This document shows positions 43,095 to 52,059 of a DNA stretch of 64,000 bases, piece by piece. The DNA is from Senegalimassilia sp003474385 (GTDB lineage Bacteria; Actinomycetota; Coriobacteriia; Coriobacteriales; Eggerthellaceae), in contig NZ_QUCY01000002.1 in NCBI RefSeq assembly GCF_003474385.1, positions 1-64,000 on the forward strand. Direction: 5' to 3'. Position numbers and translations under genes: made by a program. Each line of letters opens with the position of its first letter. Positions within the stretch are counted from its first letter, which is position 1. The notes under the pieces are model-generated. The model ran no database searches and had not been told where the DNA came from. It worked only from the letters and a program-made list of their open reading frames with translations.

Positions 43095-44285
43095 CTACTC
43101 GGCGTCGTAAGACTCCTTGAGCGCCTTCAAGGCAGGCAAGCTGTTCTCGATGGTCTCGCGGGCGATGCAGTAGCTCATGCGCACCCAACCCGGGACGCCG
43201 AAGCTGTCGGAGGGCACAATGAGCAGCTCGTGCTGCTTCGCGCGGTCGCTGAACGCCTGGGCATCGGGCTCAAGCGCGCGCACCCACAGGTAGAACGCGC
43301 CGTCAGGCTGCACGTACTCGTAGCCCATCTCATCCAGGGCCTCGGTGAGGATGCGGCGGTTGGTGGCGTAGGCCTCCACGTCGGACGGCTCATCGACGCA
43401 CGCAGCGGCAACGCGCTGGAACAGCACCGGCGCGCAGATGTAGCCATGCGCACGCCCGGCACCGGCGACGGCGAAGAACACGCGGTCGGCCTCTTCGGCG
43501 TCCATAGTGTCGGAAACGTACACGTAGCCGACGCGCTCGCCCGGCAGGCTGAGCGCCTTGGAATACGAGTAGCACACCAGCGTGCGAGGATAGATGGTGG
43601 GAACGTAGGGAACTTCCACGCCATAGGTGATCTCGCGATACGGCTCGTCGCTGATCAGGTAGATCGGATGGCCGATCTCCCTGCCCTTCTCCTCGAGCAT
43701 GGCGGCCAGCGCCTCCAGGTTCTCGCGCGTGTACACCGCGCCCACCGGGTTGTTCGGCGAGTTGATGATGACGGCCGCGGTCTTCTCGTTGATGGCGGCG
43801 CCCATGGCCTCCACGTCAAGCTGGAAGCTGGGAACCTGCGTGGGGACCTCGACGATGGAGCAGCCCATGGTCTCGATCCACACCTTGTACTCGGGGAAGT
43901 ACGGGCTGGGGACGATGACCTCGTCGCCGGCGTTGGTGACGGCGCCCAGGCTGATGGCGATGGATGCGGCGGCACCCACCGTCATATACACGCGACCCGC
44001 CTTCGCAGGGATGCCGTAACGGCGGGCGATGCTGTCGGCGATGGTCTGACGGACAGCGGGGATGCCGGCAGCAGGGGAATACGCGTGCAGCTCGACCGGC
44101 GGCAGCTTCATAAGCTCCTCGATGGTATCGGCCACCTTCTGCGGCGCAGGCACGCTGGGATTGCCGATGGAGTAATCGAACACCTTGTCCTCGCCGATCT
44201 CCGCCTTGCGCTTCAAACCGTAGGCGAACAGCTCGCGGATCGCGGAGGGCGCATTTCCCAGGCCATACATTCTTTCGTCGATCAT
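43095..44285 (-). CDS. class I/II PLP-dependent aminotransferase
   Basis: The 396-aa protein has the fold-type I aminotransferase layout: FDYSIGNPSVPAP near the N-terminus, AGDEVIVPSPYFPEY, the cofactor-contacting NSPNNPVGAVY, ISDEPYREI and the PLP-binding Lys in YSYSKALSLPGERVGY. The C-terminal Arg that binds the substrate carboxylate is in VRMSYCIA. It resembles aspartate aminotransferase-type enzymes (subgroup I-gamma), but the amino-acid specificity cannot be fixed. It starts at 44285 and stands alone, convergent with the PdxR-type gene. Confidence 0.9.
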   Translation of the reverse strand: MIDERMYGLGNAPSAIRELFAYGLKRKAEIGEDKVFDYSIGNPSVPAPQKVADTIEELMKLPPVELHAYSPAAGIPAVRQTIADSIARRYGIPAKAGRVYMTVGAAASIAISLGAVTNAGDEVIVPSPYFPEYKVWIETMGCSIVEVPTQVPSFQLDVEAMGAAINEKTAAVIINSPNNPVGAVYTRENLEALAAMLEEKGREIGHPIYLISDEPYREITYGVEVPYVPTIYPRTLVCYSYSKALSLPGERVGYVYVSDTMDAEEADRVFFAVAGAGRAHGYICAPVLFQRVAAACVDEPSDVEAYATNRRILTEALDEMGYEYVQPDGAFYLWVRALEPDAQAFSDRAKQHELLIVPSDSFGVPGWVRMSYCIARETIENSLPALKALKESYDAE

Positions 44286-44709
44286 AAGGTGCTCCTTGCG
44301 TGCCGGTGCGCATAACGCACGATGATAAGTTCGCCGTTCAGATTAGCACTTTCGCACCGCATTGCCGCCCGTATCGCGGTTAACGAAGTTAGCCGAAGCA
44401 CGAAAACCGCATTTGGGGAAGCCAGCAAGCGCCGCCGGGGGAGCCGCGCGCAACCAACCCGGCCGGCGCGCGCTAGCCGCTCACACACGCCGCCCGCCTG
44501 CGCGCTCGACCGTTCGCTCGCAGACCGCTTCCCCGCCGGGAAACCCTTGGGCAACACCTTGCGCCGAAAGGAAACCGTCACCGCCGGCGGGCGCACATTG
44601 CGGTACAATAACCCCAGAACACGGGCGCGTGATCTCGGGCACACGCTCGAGCCGACCTGAAAACATCCGCGCAGGCGCCCAAGCGCCGCGCACAACGAAA
44701 GGGGTTATC
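44286..44709. other. 424-nt intergenic region
   Basis: It holds the divergent upstream regions of the aminotransferase (minus) and the usp gene (plus). A TACAAT -10-like box is at 44604-44609, giving a leader of about 95 nt for usp. No other gene is seen. Confidence 0.4.
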
Positions 44710-45153
44710 ATGGCTTTCGGTTACAAGCGCATCTTCGCAGCACTCGACGGCGCATCCACCCAGCGAGCGGTCATGGAGCGCGCAATCGCCCTGGCGGAGG
44801 AAGAGCATGCTGAGCTCACGTTCGGCCATGTCATCGACTCCGTGCCCTATGAGGCATCGGGCGTCGACTTCGAGCTTCTGTGCAACGAGGGCAAGATCCG
44901 CATCGAGACAGACCTTGCCGACCTGCTGGAGAAGGCCCGCAACAACGCCGACATCCCCTCCGTGCAGCTGATCGTCCGTGCCGGCCGCATCACCGATACG
45001 CTGCAGAAGCAGCTCATCGAGCCCACCGAGCCCGACCTGGTCATCTGCGGCGAGCGCGGCCTGAGCAACATCAAGTACGTGTTCGTGGGCAGCGTTTCCA
45101 CGTACCTCATCCGCAACGTCCGCTGCGACGTGCTGGTGGTCAAGCAGGACTAA
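44710..45153 (+). CDS. universal stress protein (UspA family), second copy
   Basis: The 147-aa single Usp domain begins YKRIFAALDGAS and ends with GERGLSNIKYVFVGSVSTYLIRNVRCDVLVVK. The ATP-binding GxxG-9-G(S/T) pattern is altered here (GERGLSNIKYVFVGSVS lacks the usual small residues), so nucleotide binding is less certain than for the copy at 15229. The ATG at 44710 follows AAAGGGG. It is monocistronic, with a strong bidirectional terminator at 45189-45216. Confidence 0.9.
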   Translation: MAFGYKRIFAALDGASTQRAVMERAIALAEEEHAELTFGHVIDSVPYEASGVDFELLCNEGKIRIETDLADLLEKARNNADIPSVQLIVRAGRITDTLQKQLIEPTEPDLVICGERGLSNIKYVFVGSVSTYLIRNVRCDVLVVKQD

Positions 45154-45188
45154 CCGCGCGAAGCGAACGGCGAAACAAGCAAGAGCTG

Positions 45189-45216
45189 AAAAGCGGGGGC
45201 CTCGGCCCCCGCTTTT
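45189..45216. terminator. bidirectional intrinsic terminator
   Basis: AAAAGCGGGGGCC and GGCCCCCGCTTTT form a very stable stem flanked by A and T tracts between the converging usp and TSUP genes. Confidence 0.92.
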
Positions 45217-45233
45217 CTGTTTCAGGCATGGCT

Positions 45234-45950
45234 CTACGACGTGACCAGCAAAACGGTGCCGATGACCAGCAGCAACACGTACGTCAGCTTCAGGAAGCGC
45301 TCCTGGCTGATGCGCTTGGCAAGCTTGCCGCCCACCGCCGTGGCCAGCACGATGAGCGGGACGCAGCACAGCACCATGACCCACACTTCGTGGGTGAAGT
45401 GCCCCTGGTACAGCTGCGCGCCGGCGTACAGCAGGTTGAGGATGGACCACACCGCCGACAGCGTGGCGCGGAACTGCTCCTTGTCCGTGAGCTTCTGCAC
45501 CGCGTAAATGACCAGCAACGCGCCGCCCGAGACGAACATGCCTTGGATCAGGCCCGCCGCCACCAGCACGCCCCACAGCGCCCACTCGGGCAGGAACGAC
45601 TGCTTGCGCTGCACGAGGTTCTTAATGCCCACGGCAAGGATGACCAAGCCGTATATCTTCAGCAGCGCATGCAGCGGCACCACGGAGTCAAGCCAGGCGC
45701 CCAGCACCACGAACGGCAGCATGACGCCCACGATCTTGCCGAGCTCGCGCCAATGGATGCTGCGGATGTTCAGCGCGGCCAGCACCGTGCAGGCCAGAAA
45801 GCCCGTGGCGTTCAAGATGGACACCGAGCTTTGCAGCCCCAGCGTGAGCGTGCCCACCGGCATGCAGAAGATGTTGCCAGCGAAGCCGGTGATGGCCTGC
45901 ACGGTGTAGCCGAACAAGAACACCGCCAGGAATATGACGTTCTTAACCAA
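45234..45950 (-). CDS. TSUP (TauE/SafE) family membrane exporter
   Basis: The 238-aa protein has about eight helices with the family's duplicated signature: GYTVQAITGFAGNIFCMP near the N-terminus and AAGLIQGMFVSGGALLVIYA in the second half. TSUP proteins move sulfite, sulfoacetate or other small anions. The frame opens with TTG at 45950, preceded by GAGGG at about 6 nt; there is no upstream ATG in frame close by. It is divergent from the pxp operon across 330 nt. Confidence 0.87.
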   Translation of the reverse strand: MVKNVIFLAVFLFGYTVQAITGFAGNIFCMPVGTLTLGLQSSVSILNATGFLACTVLAALNIRSIHWRELGKIVGVMLPFVVLGAWLDSVVPLHALLKIYGLVILAVGIKNLVQRKQSFLPEWALWGVLVAAGLIQGMFVSGGALLVIYAVQKLTDKEQFRATLSAVWSILNLLYAGAQLYQGHFTHEVWVMVLCCVPLIVLATAVGGKLAKRISQERFLKLTYVLLLVIGTVLLVTS

Positions 45951-46280
45951 CCGAGACCCTCGCTCCCGTTATCTTGAAATCGGCAAAACGACGCCAAAGG
46001 CGCTCCGTCGCCGCATGATCGTTGCAACGACGCCGCAGGCACGGCGATGCCGCACGCGCTCCACTGCCGCCGGCGCCCCGCTGTCGCGAGATACGCCCCG
46101 CTAACCGGAATGCCCACCTGCTCAGCCGCGCCTTTTGCCGCGTATCCGCGGCTTCATCGTTATCCATGAAATAAGTTGCAAGTATATTACCAAAATGCCT
46201 ATTTGCGGCTAATTGCCTTAGCATGAAGGGGAACATCATCTACCATAGGCTGGTACGCAATCCGAAAGCATAGGGGAACA
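45951..46280. other. divergent promoter region of the TSUP and pxp genes
   Basis: The right part (46160-46260) is A+T-rich and contains TATATT (about 46177) as a possible -10 box for the pxp operon. The left part is G+C-rich and shows no recognisable feature. Confidence 0.4.
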
Positions 46281-47009
46281 GTGGCTGGATTCAACATCAC
46301 CATCGCTGGCGACTCCGCTATCAACTTGGAGTTCGCCAAAACCATATCACCGCAAACCAGCGGCATGATCCGCGTTGCGGCGCAGACGCTCACCGACGAC
46401 CCCATCCCCGGGGTCACCGAGCTGGTACCCACGTTCTGCTCGCTCATGGTCACCTACGACCCGTGCGTCATCGGCTACGACGAGCTGTGCCAGCGTGTGC
46501 AGGGCAAGCTGCGCAACCTGACCGCCGCCGAGGCGGGCGTGAAGCGCATCGTGGTCATCCCCGTCTGCTACGGCGGGGAGTTCGGCCCCGACATGCCCAC
46601 CGTGATGCACCATGCCGGCATGTCCGAGCAGGAGGTCATCAGCCTGCACTGCGCGCACGACTACCTCATCGACATGCTGGGCTTCCTGCCCGGCTTCGCC
46701 TACCTGGGCGGACTGGACCCGCGGCTGCACACGCCGCGCCTTTCCGTTCCGCGCACCGAGATCCCCGCAGGCAGCGTGGGCATCGGCGGCGCGCAGACGG
46801 GCATCTACCCGCTGGCAAGCCCCGGAGGCTGGCAGATCATCGGCCGCAGCCCCGTGCGCCCGTACGACCCCGAACGCGCCCAGCCCATCCTGTACCGCGC
46901 CGGCGAGTACCTTCGCTTCCAACCCATCACGCAGAAGCAGTACGACGCCATCGAGGCGCAGATCGCCGCAGGCGGCTATGAGTGCGACGTCGTCGTAGAG
47001 GAGGCCTAG
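46281..47009 (+). CDS. pxpB: 5-oxoprolinase subunit PxpB (KipI family)
   Basis: PxpABC hydrolyses 5-oxoproline (pyroglutamate) to L-glutamate with ATP. The 242-aa product is a KipI/allophanate-hydrolase-subunit-1 domain: VIPVCYGGEFGPDMPTV, the conserved HDYLIDMLGFLPGFAYLGGL and SVPRTEIPAGSVGIGGAQTGIYPLASPGGWQIIGRSP. The start is GTG at 46281 with AGGGG upstream. It is the first gene of a tight plus-strand operon; pxpC begins two bases after its stop. The same fold forms half of the carboxyltransferase domain of urea carboxylase, relevant because biotin carboxylase genes follow. Confidence 0.95.
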   Translation: MAGFNITIAGDSAINLEFAKTISPQTSGMIRVAAQTLTDDPIPGVTELVPTFCSLMVTYDPCVIGYDELCQRVQGKLRNLTAAEAGVKRIVVIPVCYGGEFGPDMPTVMHHAGMSEQEVISLHCAHDYLIDMLGFLPGFAYLGGLDPRLHTPRLSVPRTEIPAGSVGIGGAQTGIYPLASPGGWQIIGRSPVRPYDPERAQPILYRAGEYLRFQPITQKQYDAIEAQIAAGGYECDVVVEEA

Positions 47010-47010
47010 C

Positions 47011-48144
47011 ATGGGAGTCACCGCCATCAAGCCCGGCATCCTGACCACCGTGCAGGACCGGGGCCGCACCGGCTATCTGGGCAGCGGCTTCAGCCCGTCG
47101 GGCGTCATGGACACCCGCGCGCTGCACACGGCCAACCTGCTGGTCGACAACGACCCCGACGCCCCCGTCTTGGAGTTCTGCCTGGCCGGGCCGACGCTTC
47201 GCTTCACCACCAGCACCTACGTCGCCATCACCGGCGGCGACTTCCGCCCCACGCTCGACGGCCGCCCCGCGCCCATGTACACCGCGCTGGCCGTGCACCG
47301 CGGCAGCGTGCTGGCATTCGGCGCCCCGAAGACGGGCATGTACGGCTACCTGGCCATCGCGGGCGGTTCCATCAACGCGCCCGAGGTCATGGGCAGCCGC
47401 TCCACCAACCTGAAGTGCGGCATCGGCGGATGGAAGGGCCGCGCGCTCATCACCGGCGACTACCTGCCGTTCTGCACGCGCAACATCGACTTCATCCCCA
47501 ACCTGGGCTCGCACACCGTCGACCGGGACGATGCGTTCTACGGCTTCGACGACCCCGAGATCACGCTGCGCGTGGTGCCCGGCCCGCAGGAGGACATGTT
47601 CACACAAGACGGCGTGAACACCTTCTACGGCAAGCCTTACACCACCACCAGCCGCTGCGACCGCATGGGATTCCGCCTGGACGGCCCGGAGATCGAGACG
47701 GTGAACGGCAGCGACATCATCTCGGACGGCATCGCGCTGGGCGCCGTGCAGATCCCCGCCGACGGCCGCCCCATCATCATGCTCTCAGACCGCCAGACCA
47801 CCGGCGGCTACGCCAAGATCGGCACCGTCTGCAGCGTCGACCTGCCCAAGCTGGTGCAGTGCACGTCGGGCCGCATCATCCGCTTCGCCCCCGTCACCAT
47901 CCAGCAGGCGCAGGACCTGTACCGTCAGGAAGCGCGCCGCATGGAGGCGCTCGCCAAGATGGTCAGGCGCCCCTGCTACGGCGGCATATCGCCGCGAAGG
48001 ACGGCGCGAAGGCTGACACCCATCTTGGAAGCGCAGGCCCGCGCGCACGTGTCCGGCAGCCAAAAGCTGTGGATCGAACTGAGCAAGACCGAGCAACAAC
48101 GCTTGCAGCCCGCAGAGCAGCCCGCAAGCGATTCGAACCGATAG
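47011..48144 (+). CDS. pxpC: 5-oxoprolinase subunit PxpC (KipA family)
   Basis: The partner of PxpB in the 5-oxoprolinase complex, also called allophanate hydrolase subunit 2. The 377-aa protein starts with KPGILTTVQDRGRTGYLGSGFSPSGVMD, typical of the family, and contains AITGGDF, YGYLAIAGG and SDGIALGAVQIPADGRPIIMLSDRQTTGGYAKI. A single base separates it from the pxpB stop. The C-terminal 70 residues are polar and less conserved. With KipI it matches the two halves of the urea carboxylase carboxyltransferase domain. Confidence 0.95.
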   Translation: MGVTAIKPGILTTVQDRGRTGYLGSGFSPSGVMDTRALHTANLLVDNDPDAPVLEFCLAGPTLRFTTSTYVAITGGDFRPTLDGRPAPMYTALAVHRGSVLAFGAPKTGMYGYLAIAGGSINAPEVMGSRSTNLKCGIGGWKGRALITGDYLPFCTRNIDFIPNLGSHTVDRDDAFYGFDDPEITLRVVPGPQEDMFTQDGVNTFYGKPYTTTSRCDRMGFRLDGPEIETVNGSDIISDGIALGAVQIPADGRPIIMLSDRQTTGGYAKIGTVCSVDLPKLVQCTSGRIIRFAPVTIQQAQDLYRQEARRMEALAKMVRRPCYGGISPRRTARRLTPILEAQARAHVSGSQKLWIELSKTEQQRLQPAEQPASDSNR

Positions 48145-48153
48145 GAGCACCCC

Positions 48154-48684
48154 ATGACCACGAACGAAACCAACGGCACCGCCGACGCCATGAAGCAGCG
48201 CCGCGAGAACATCCTCGACCTCCTCAGCATCATGGACGAGGGCGACCTGACGGCCCTGCGCTTCAAGGACGGCCAGATGGAGATCGAGCTCGAGCGCAAG
48301 CCCGCTGCCGGCGCGCTGTCCTCCTCCACCCTGCCCCTCATGGCCGAGCGCGTCGGCCAGCTGCTCAACGCCCGCGAGGACGCCACCGGCGTGGTGGCCG
48401 GCGCCGCAAGCGCGCCCGTGGCCGGCGATGAGGACGCCAGCGTGGTCCGCAGCCCCATGGTGGGCACGTTCTACGCCGGCCCCAGCCCCGACGAGGACCC
48501 GTTCGTGAAGGTTGGCCAGGAGGTGCTGACCGGCCAGACGCTGGCCATCGTGGAGGCCATGAAGATGATGAACGAGATCACCGCCCCCGCGCCGGGCGTC
48601 ATCACCGAGGTGCTGGCCGCAAACGGCACGCAGGTCGAGTACGACCAGCCGCTGTTCCGCATCTCCACCAGCGCGAACGCGTAA
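48154..48684 (+). CDS. accB: biotin carboxyl carrier protein (AccB-like)
   Basis: It carries CO2 on a biotin attached to the Lys of EAMKM (near residue 134) in the C-terminal biotinyl domain (about 97-172). The 176-aa protein has an N-terminal region like that of acetyl-CoA carboxylase AccB and an Ala-rich linker. AGGAG precedes the start. It lies between pxpC and a biotin carboxylase gene. No accA or accD carboxyltransferase is nearby, so either it serves a distant acetyl-CoA carboxylase, or PxpB/PxpC provide the acceptor site as KipI/KipA domains do in urea carboxylase. Confidence 0.92.
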   Translation: MTTNETNGTADAMKQRRENILDLLSIMDEGDLTALRFKDGQMEIELERKPAAGALSSSTLPLMAERVGQLLNAREDATGVVAGAASAPVAGDEDASVVRSPMVGTFYAGPSPDEDPFVKVGQEVLTGQTLAIVEAMKMMNEITAPAPGVITEVLAANGTQVEYDQPLFRISTSANA

Positions 48685-48699
48685 GGCCAGGCGAGCCCC

Positions 48700-50055
<1,356 letters not shown>

Positions 50056-50076
50056 GGATCAACGAAAGGAAGCGTT

Positions 50077-50919
50077 ATGGGAATCGAAATGCCGGTACCC
50101 GCAAAGCCCGAAGGCGTCGATGCCGAGGTGTGGGAGCAGATGCTCCATGCCACGCCGGCCGAGGCGCGCCATCTGATCCGCGAAGGCAAGTTCGCCGCCC
50201 CCACGAGCGGCCTGTGCCCGGGCTACGCGCAGGCGAACCTGATCATCCTGCCGCGCGAGCAAGCCTATGATTTCCTGCTGTTTGCGCAACGCAACCCCAA
50301 GCCCTGCCCCATCCTGGAGGTCACCGAGGTGGGCGAGCGCATGACGCACATCTGCGCGAAGGACTGCGACGTCGCCACCGACTTCCCCGGATACCGCATC
50401 TACAAGGACGGCGTCATGGTGGACGAGGTCGACAACGTGGTGGACCACTGGCGCGACGACCTGGTGGCGTTCATCATCGGCTGCTCGTTCAGCTTCGAGA
50501 GCGAGCTCATTGAGGCGGGCATCGAAATGCGCCACAACACGCAGGGCCGCAACGTGTCCATGTACCTTACCAACCTGGCGTGCGAGCCGGCCGGCTCCAT
50601 GAGCGGCAACACGGTGGTCAGCATGCGCCCCATCCCCTACGACCAGGTGGTGAAGGCGGTGCAGATCTCCGGCGCCATCCCGAAGGTGCACGGTGCGCCC
50701 GTGCATATCGGCGACCCCTCCGTCATCGGCATCAAGGACATCGCCAAGCCCGACTTCGGCGACCCGGTGGACATCAACCCCGGCGAGGTGCCGGTGTTCT
50801 GGGCATGCGGCGTCACCCCGCAGTCCATCGTCATGAACAGCAAGCCGCCGTTCGCCATCACGCACGCCCCCGGCTACATGCTGATCACGGACACCAAGAA
50901 CGTGGACCTGAAAGGCTAG
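50077..50919 (+). CDS. DUF1445 protein, D-glutamate cyclase N-terminal-like (YcsI family)
   Basis: The 280-aa protein matches DUF1445/UPF0317 (B. subtilis YcsI), which corresponds to the N-terminal half of the animal D-glutamate cyclase. Motifs include LCPGYAQANLIILP near residue 45, IGCSFSFESELIEAGI, MRPI and the glycine-rich FWACGVTPQ toward the C-terminus with ITHAPGYMLITD. GAAAGGAAG precedes the start. In B. subtilis ycsI lies in the ycsF-kip operon, as here beside pxpA. The likely reaction is D-glutamate to 5-oxo-D-proline, feeding the oxoprolinase; this is by family, not proven for bacteria here. Confidence 0.88.
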   Translation: MGIEMPVPAKPEGVDAEVWEQMLHATPAEARHLIREGKFAAPTSGLCPGYAQANLIILPREQAYDFLLFAQRNPKPCPILEVTEVGERMTHICAKDCDVATDFPGYRIYKDGVMVDEVDNVVDHWRDDLVAFIIGCSFSFESELIEAGIEMRHNTQGRNVSMYLTNLACEPAGSMSGNTVVSMRPIPYDQVVKAVQISGAIPKVHGAPVHIGDPSVIGIKDIAKPDFGDPVDINPGEVPVFWACGVTPQSIVMNSKPPFAITHAPGYMLITDTKNVDLKG

Positions 50920-51002
50920 CCGGGCAACCGCGCCGACCCGCCTAAGGTTGCCCAAGGGGGAACGACCCGAACCGACGCCGTGCGCGGTTGCGGCATGCCG
51001 CA

Positions 51003-51012
51003 NNNNNNNNNN
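51003..51012. other. run of ten Ns (assembly gap)
   Basis: Ten undetermined bases lie between the DUF1445 gene and pxpA. The true distance is unknown, and a small gene or promoter could be missing. The pxpA start and its upstream region should be treated with care. Confidence 0.98.
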
Positions 51013-51043
51013 CTCATGTATATGGAAATGGAAGTGTTTGAAC

Positions 51044-51799
51044 ATGCCGAGCATCGATCTCAACTCCGACCTGGGGGAAAGCTTCGGGCGATACACGCTC
51101 GGGCTTGACGATCAGGTCATCCCGCTGGTTTCCAGCGTCAACGTGGCGTGCGGAATGCACGCCGGCGACCCGGCGGTCATGCGCCGCACCGTCAAGCTCG
51201 CCGCCGAGGCGGGCGTGGCCGTGGGCGCCCACCCGGGCTATCCCGACCTGCAGGGTTTCGGCCGCCGCGACATCGCCATGTCGCCCGACGAGGCCTATGA
51301 CTACATCCTGTATCAGATCGGCGCGCTGCAGGCCTTCTGCCACGCCGCCGGCGCGCGCATGCATCACGTGAAGCCGCACGGCCAGCTGTACAACCGCGCC
51401 GCCGTGGACCCGGAGCTTGCCCGCGCCGTGGCCGCCGCCGTGCACGATGCCAACCTGGACCTGGTGCTGGTGGGCCTGGCGAACAGCGAGCTCATCCGCG
51501 CAGGCCAGGCGGAGGGCATCCGCACCGCGCAGGAGCTCTTCGCCGACCGCAACTACACCGACGAGGGCCTGCTGGTGTCGCGCAAGCTTCCCAACGCCGT
51601 CATCACCGACGAGGACTTCGCCGTGGCGCGCGTGGTGCGCGCCGTGAAGGAAGGCGCCATCGAGTCGGCATCAGGCAAGCTGATCGCCGTGAAGCCCGAT
51701 ACCATCTGCATCCACGGCGACAACGTGCACGCTCTCGAGTTCGCCGGCAAGATCCGCACCGCGCTGACCGAGGCCGGCGTCGAGGTGAAGCCCGTGTAA
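51044..51799 (+). CDS. pxpA: 5-oxoprolinase subunit PxpA (LamB/YcsF family)
   Basis: The third subunit of the ATP-dependent 5-oxoprolinase. The 251-aa protein shows the family hallmarks at once: DLNSDLGESFGRY, SSVNVACGMHAGDP, GAHPGYPDLQGFGRR, HHVKPHGQLYN and the C-terminal DTICIHGDN. The ATG at 51044 gives the standard N-terminus, but the upstream region has only a weak GGAAG and lies just past the assembly gap. Its separation from pxpB/pxpC by BCCP, biotin carboxylase and DUF1445 genes in one direction suggests a single functional unit. Confidence 0.95.
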   Translation: MPSIDLNSDLGESFGRYTLGLDDQVIPLVSSVNVACGMHAGDPAVMRRTVKLAAEAGVAVGAHPGYPDLQGFGRRDIAMSPDEAYDYILYQIGALQAFCHAAGARMHHVKPHGQLYNRAAVDPELARAVAAAVHDANLDLVLVGLANSELIRAGQAEGIRTAQELFADRNYTDEGLLVSRKLPNAVITDEDFAVARVVRAVKEGAIESASGKLIAVKPDTICIHGDNVHALEFAGKIRTALTEAGVEVKPV

Positions 51800-51899
51800 C
51801 AACGGCAACGTCGCGCAACGAAGCCGCAGGTCAGTGGCGCAGAGCTGCTGTGACAGCGCGCGACGCTGCGTTGCAGGGCAGCTCCACACGGAGCAGCAG

Positions 51900-51984
51900 C
51901 CGTCTCGCAACGCAGCGCCGCGAGACGGCAACAACGCACAGCATAGCGAAACGCGAAGAGGGCCGGATCGATCCGGCCCTCTTC
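51900..51984. terminator. nested hairpins and 30-bp palindrome between pxpA and the giant adhesin gene
   Basis: A perfect 30-bp palindrome (GAAGAGGGCCGGATC and its complement, 51955-51984) is followed by CTTCTTGT and probably terminates both converging genes. Just upstream, GCCGTCTCGC/GCGAGACGGC forms another hairpin (about 51897-51928), and CGCTGCGTTGC/GCAACGCAGCG (from about 51862) can pair with it alternatively. Confidence 0.75.
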
Positions 51985-52059
51985 TTGTATCCCGCCGTCG
52001 CCCTACGCAGGTGCGACGGCAGGTTTTCCCGTATCCGACCTTCGCCGGGAACGGCTGCG

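Noticed and set aside
51003..51012. Biological or vector linker sequence.
   Set aside because: Only ten Ns without any linker motif, so it is treated as a plain assembly gap.
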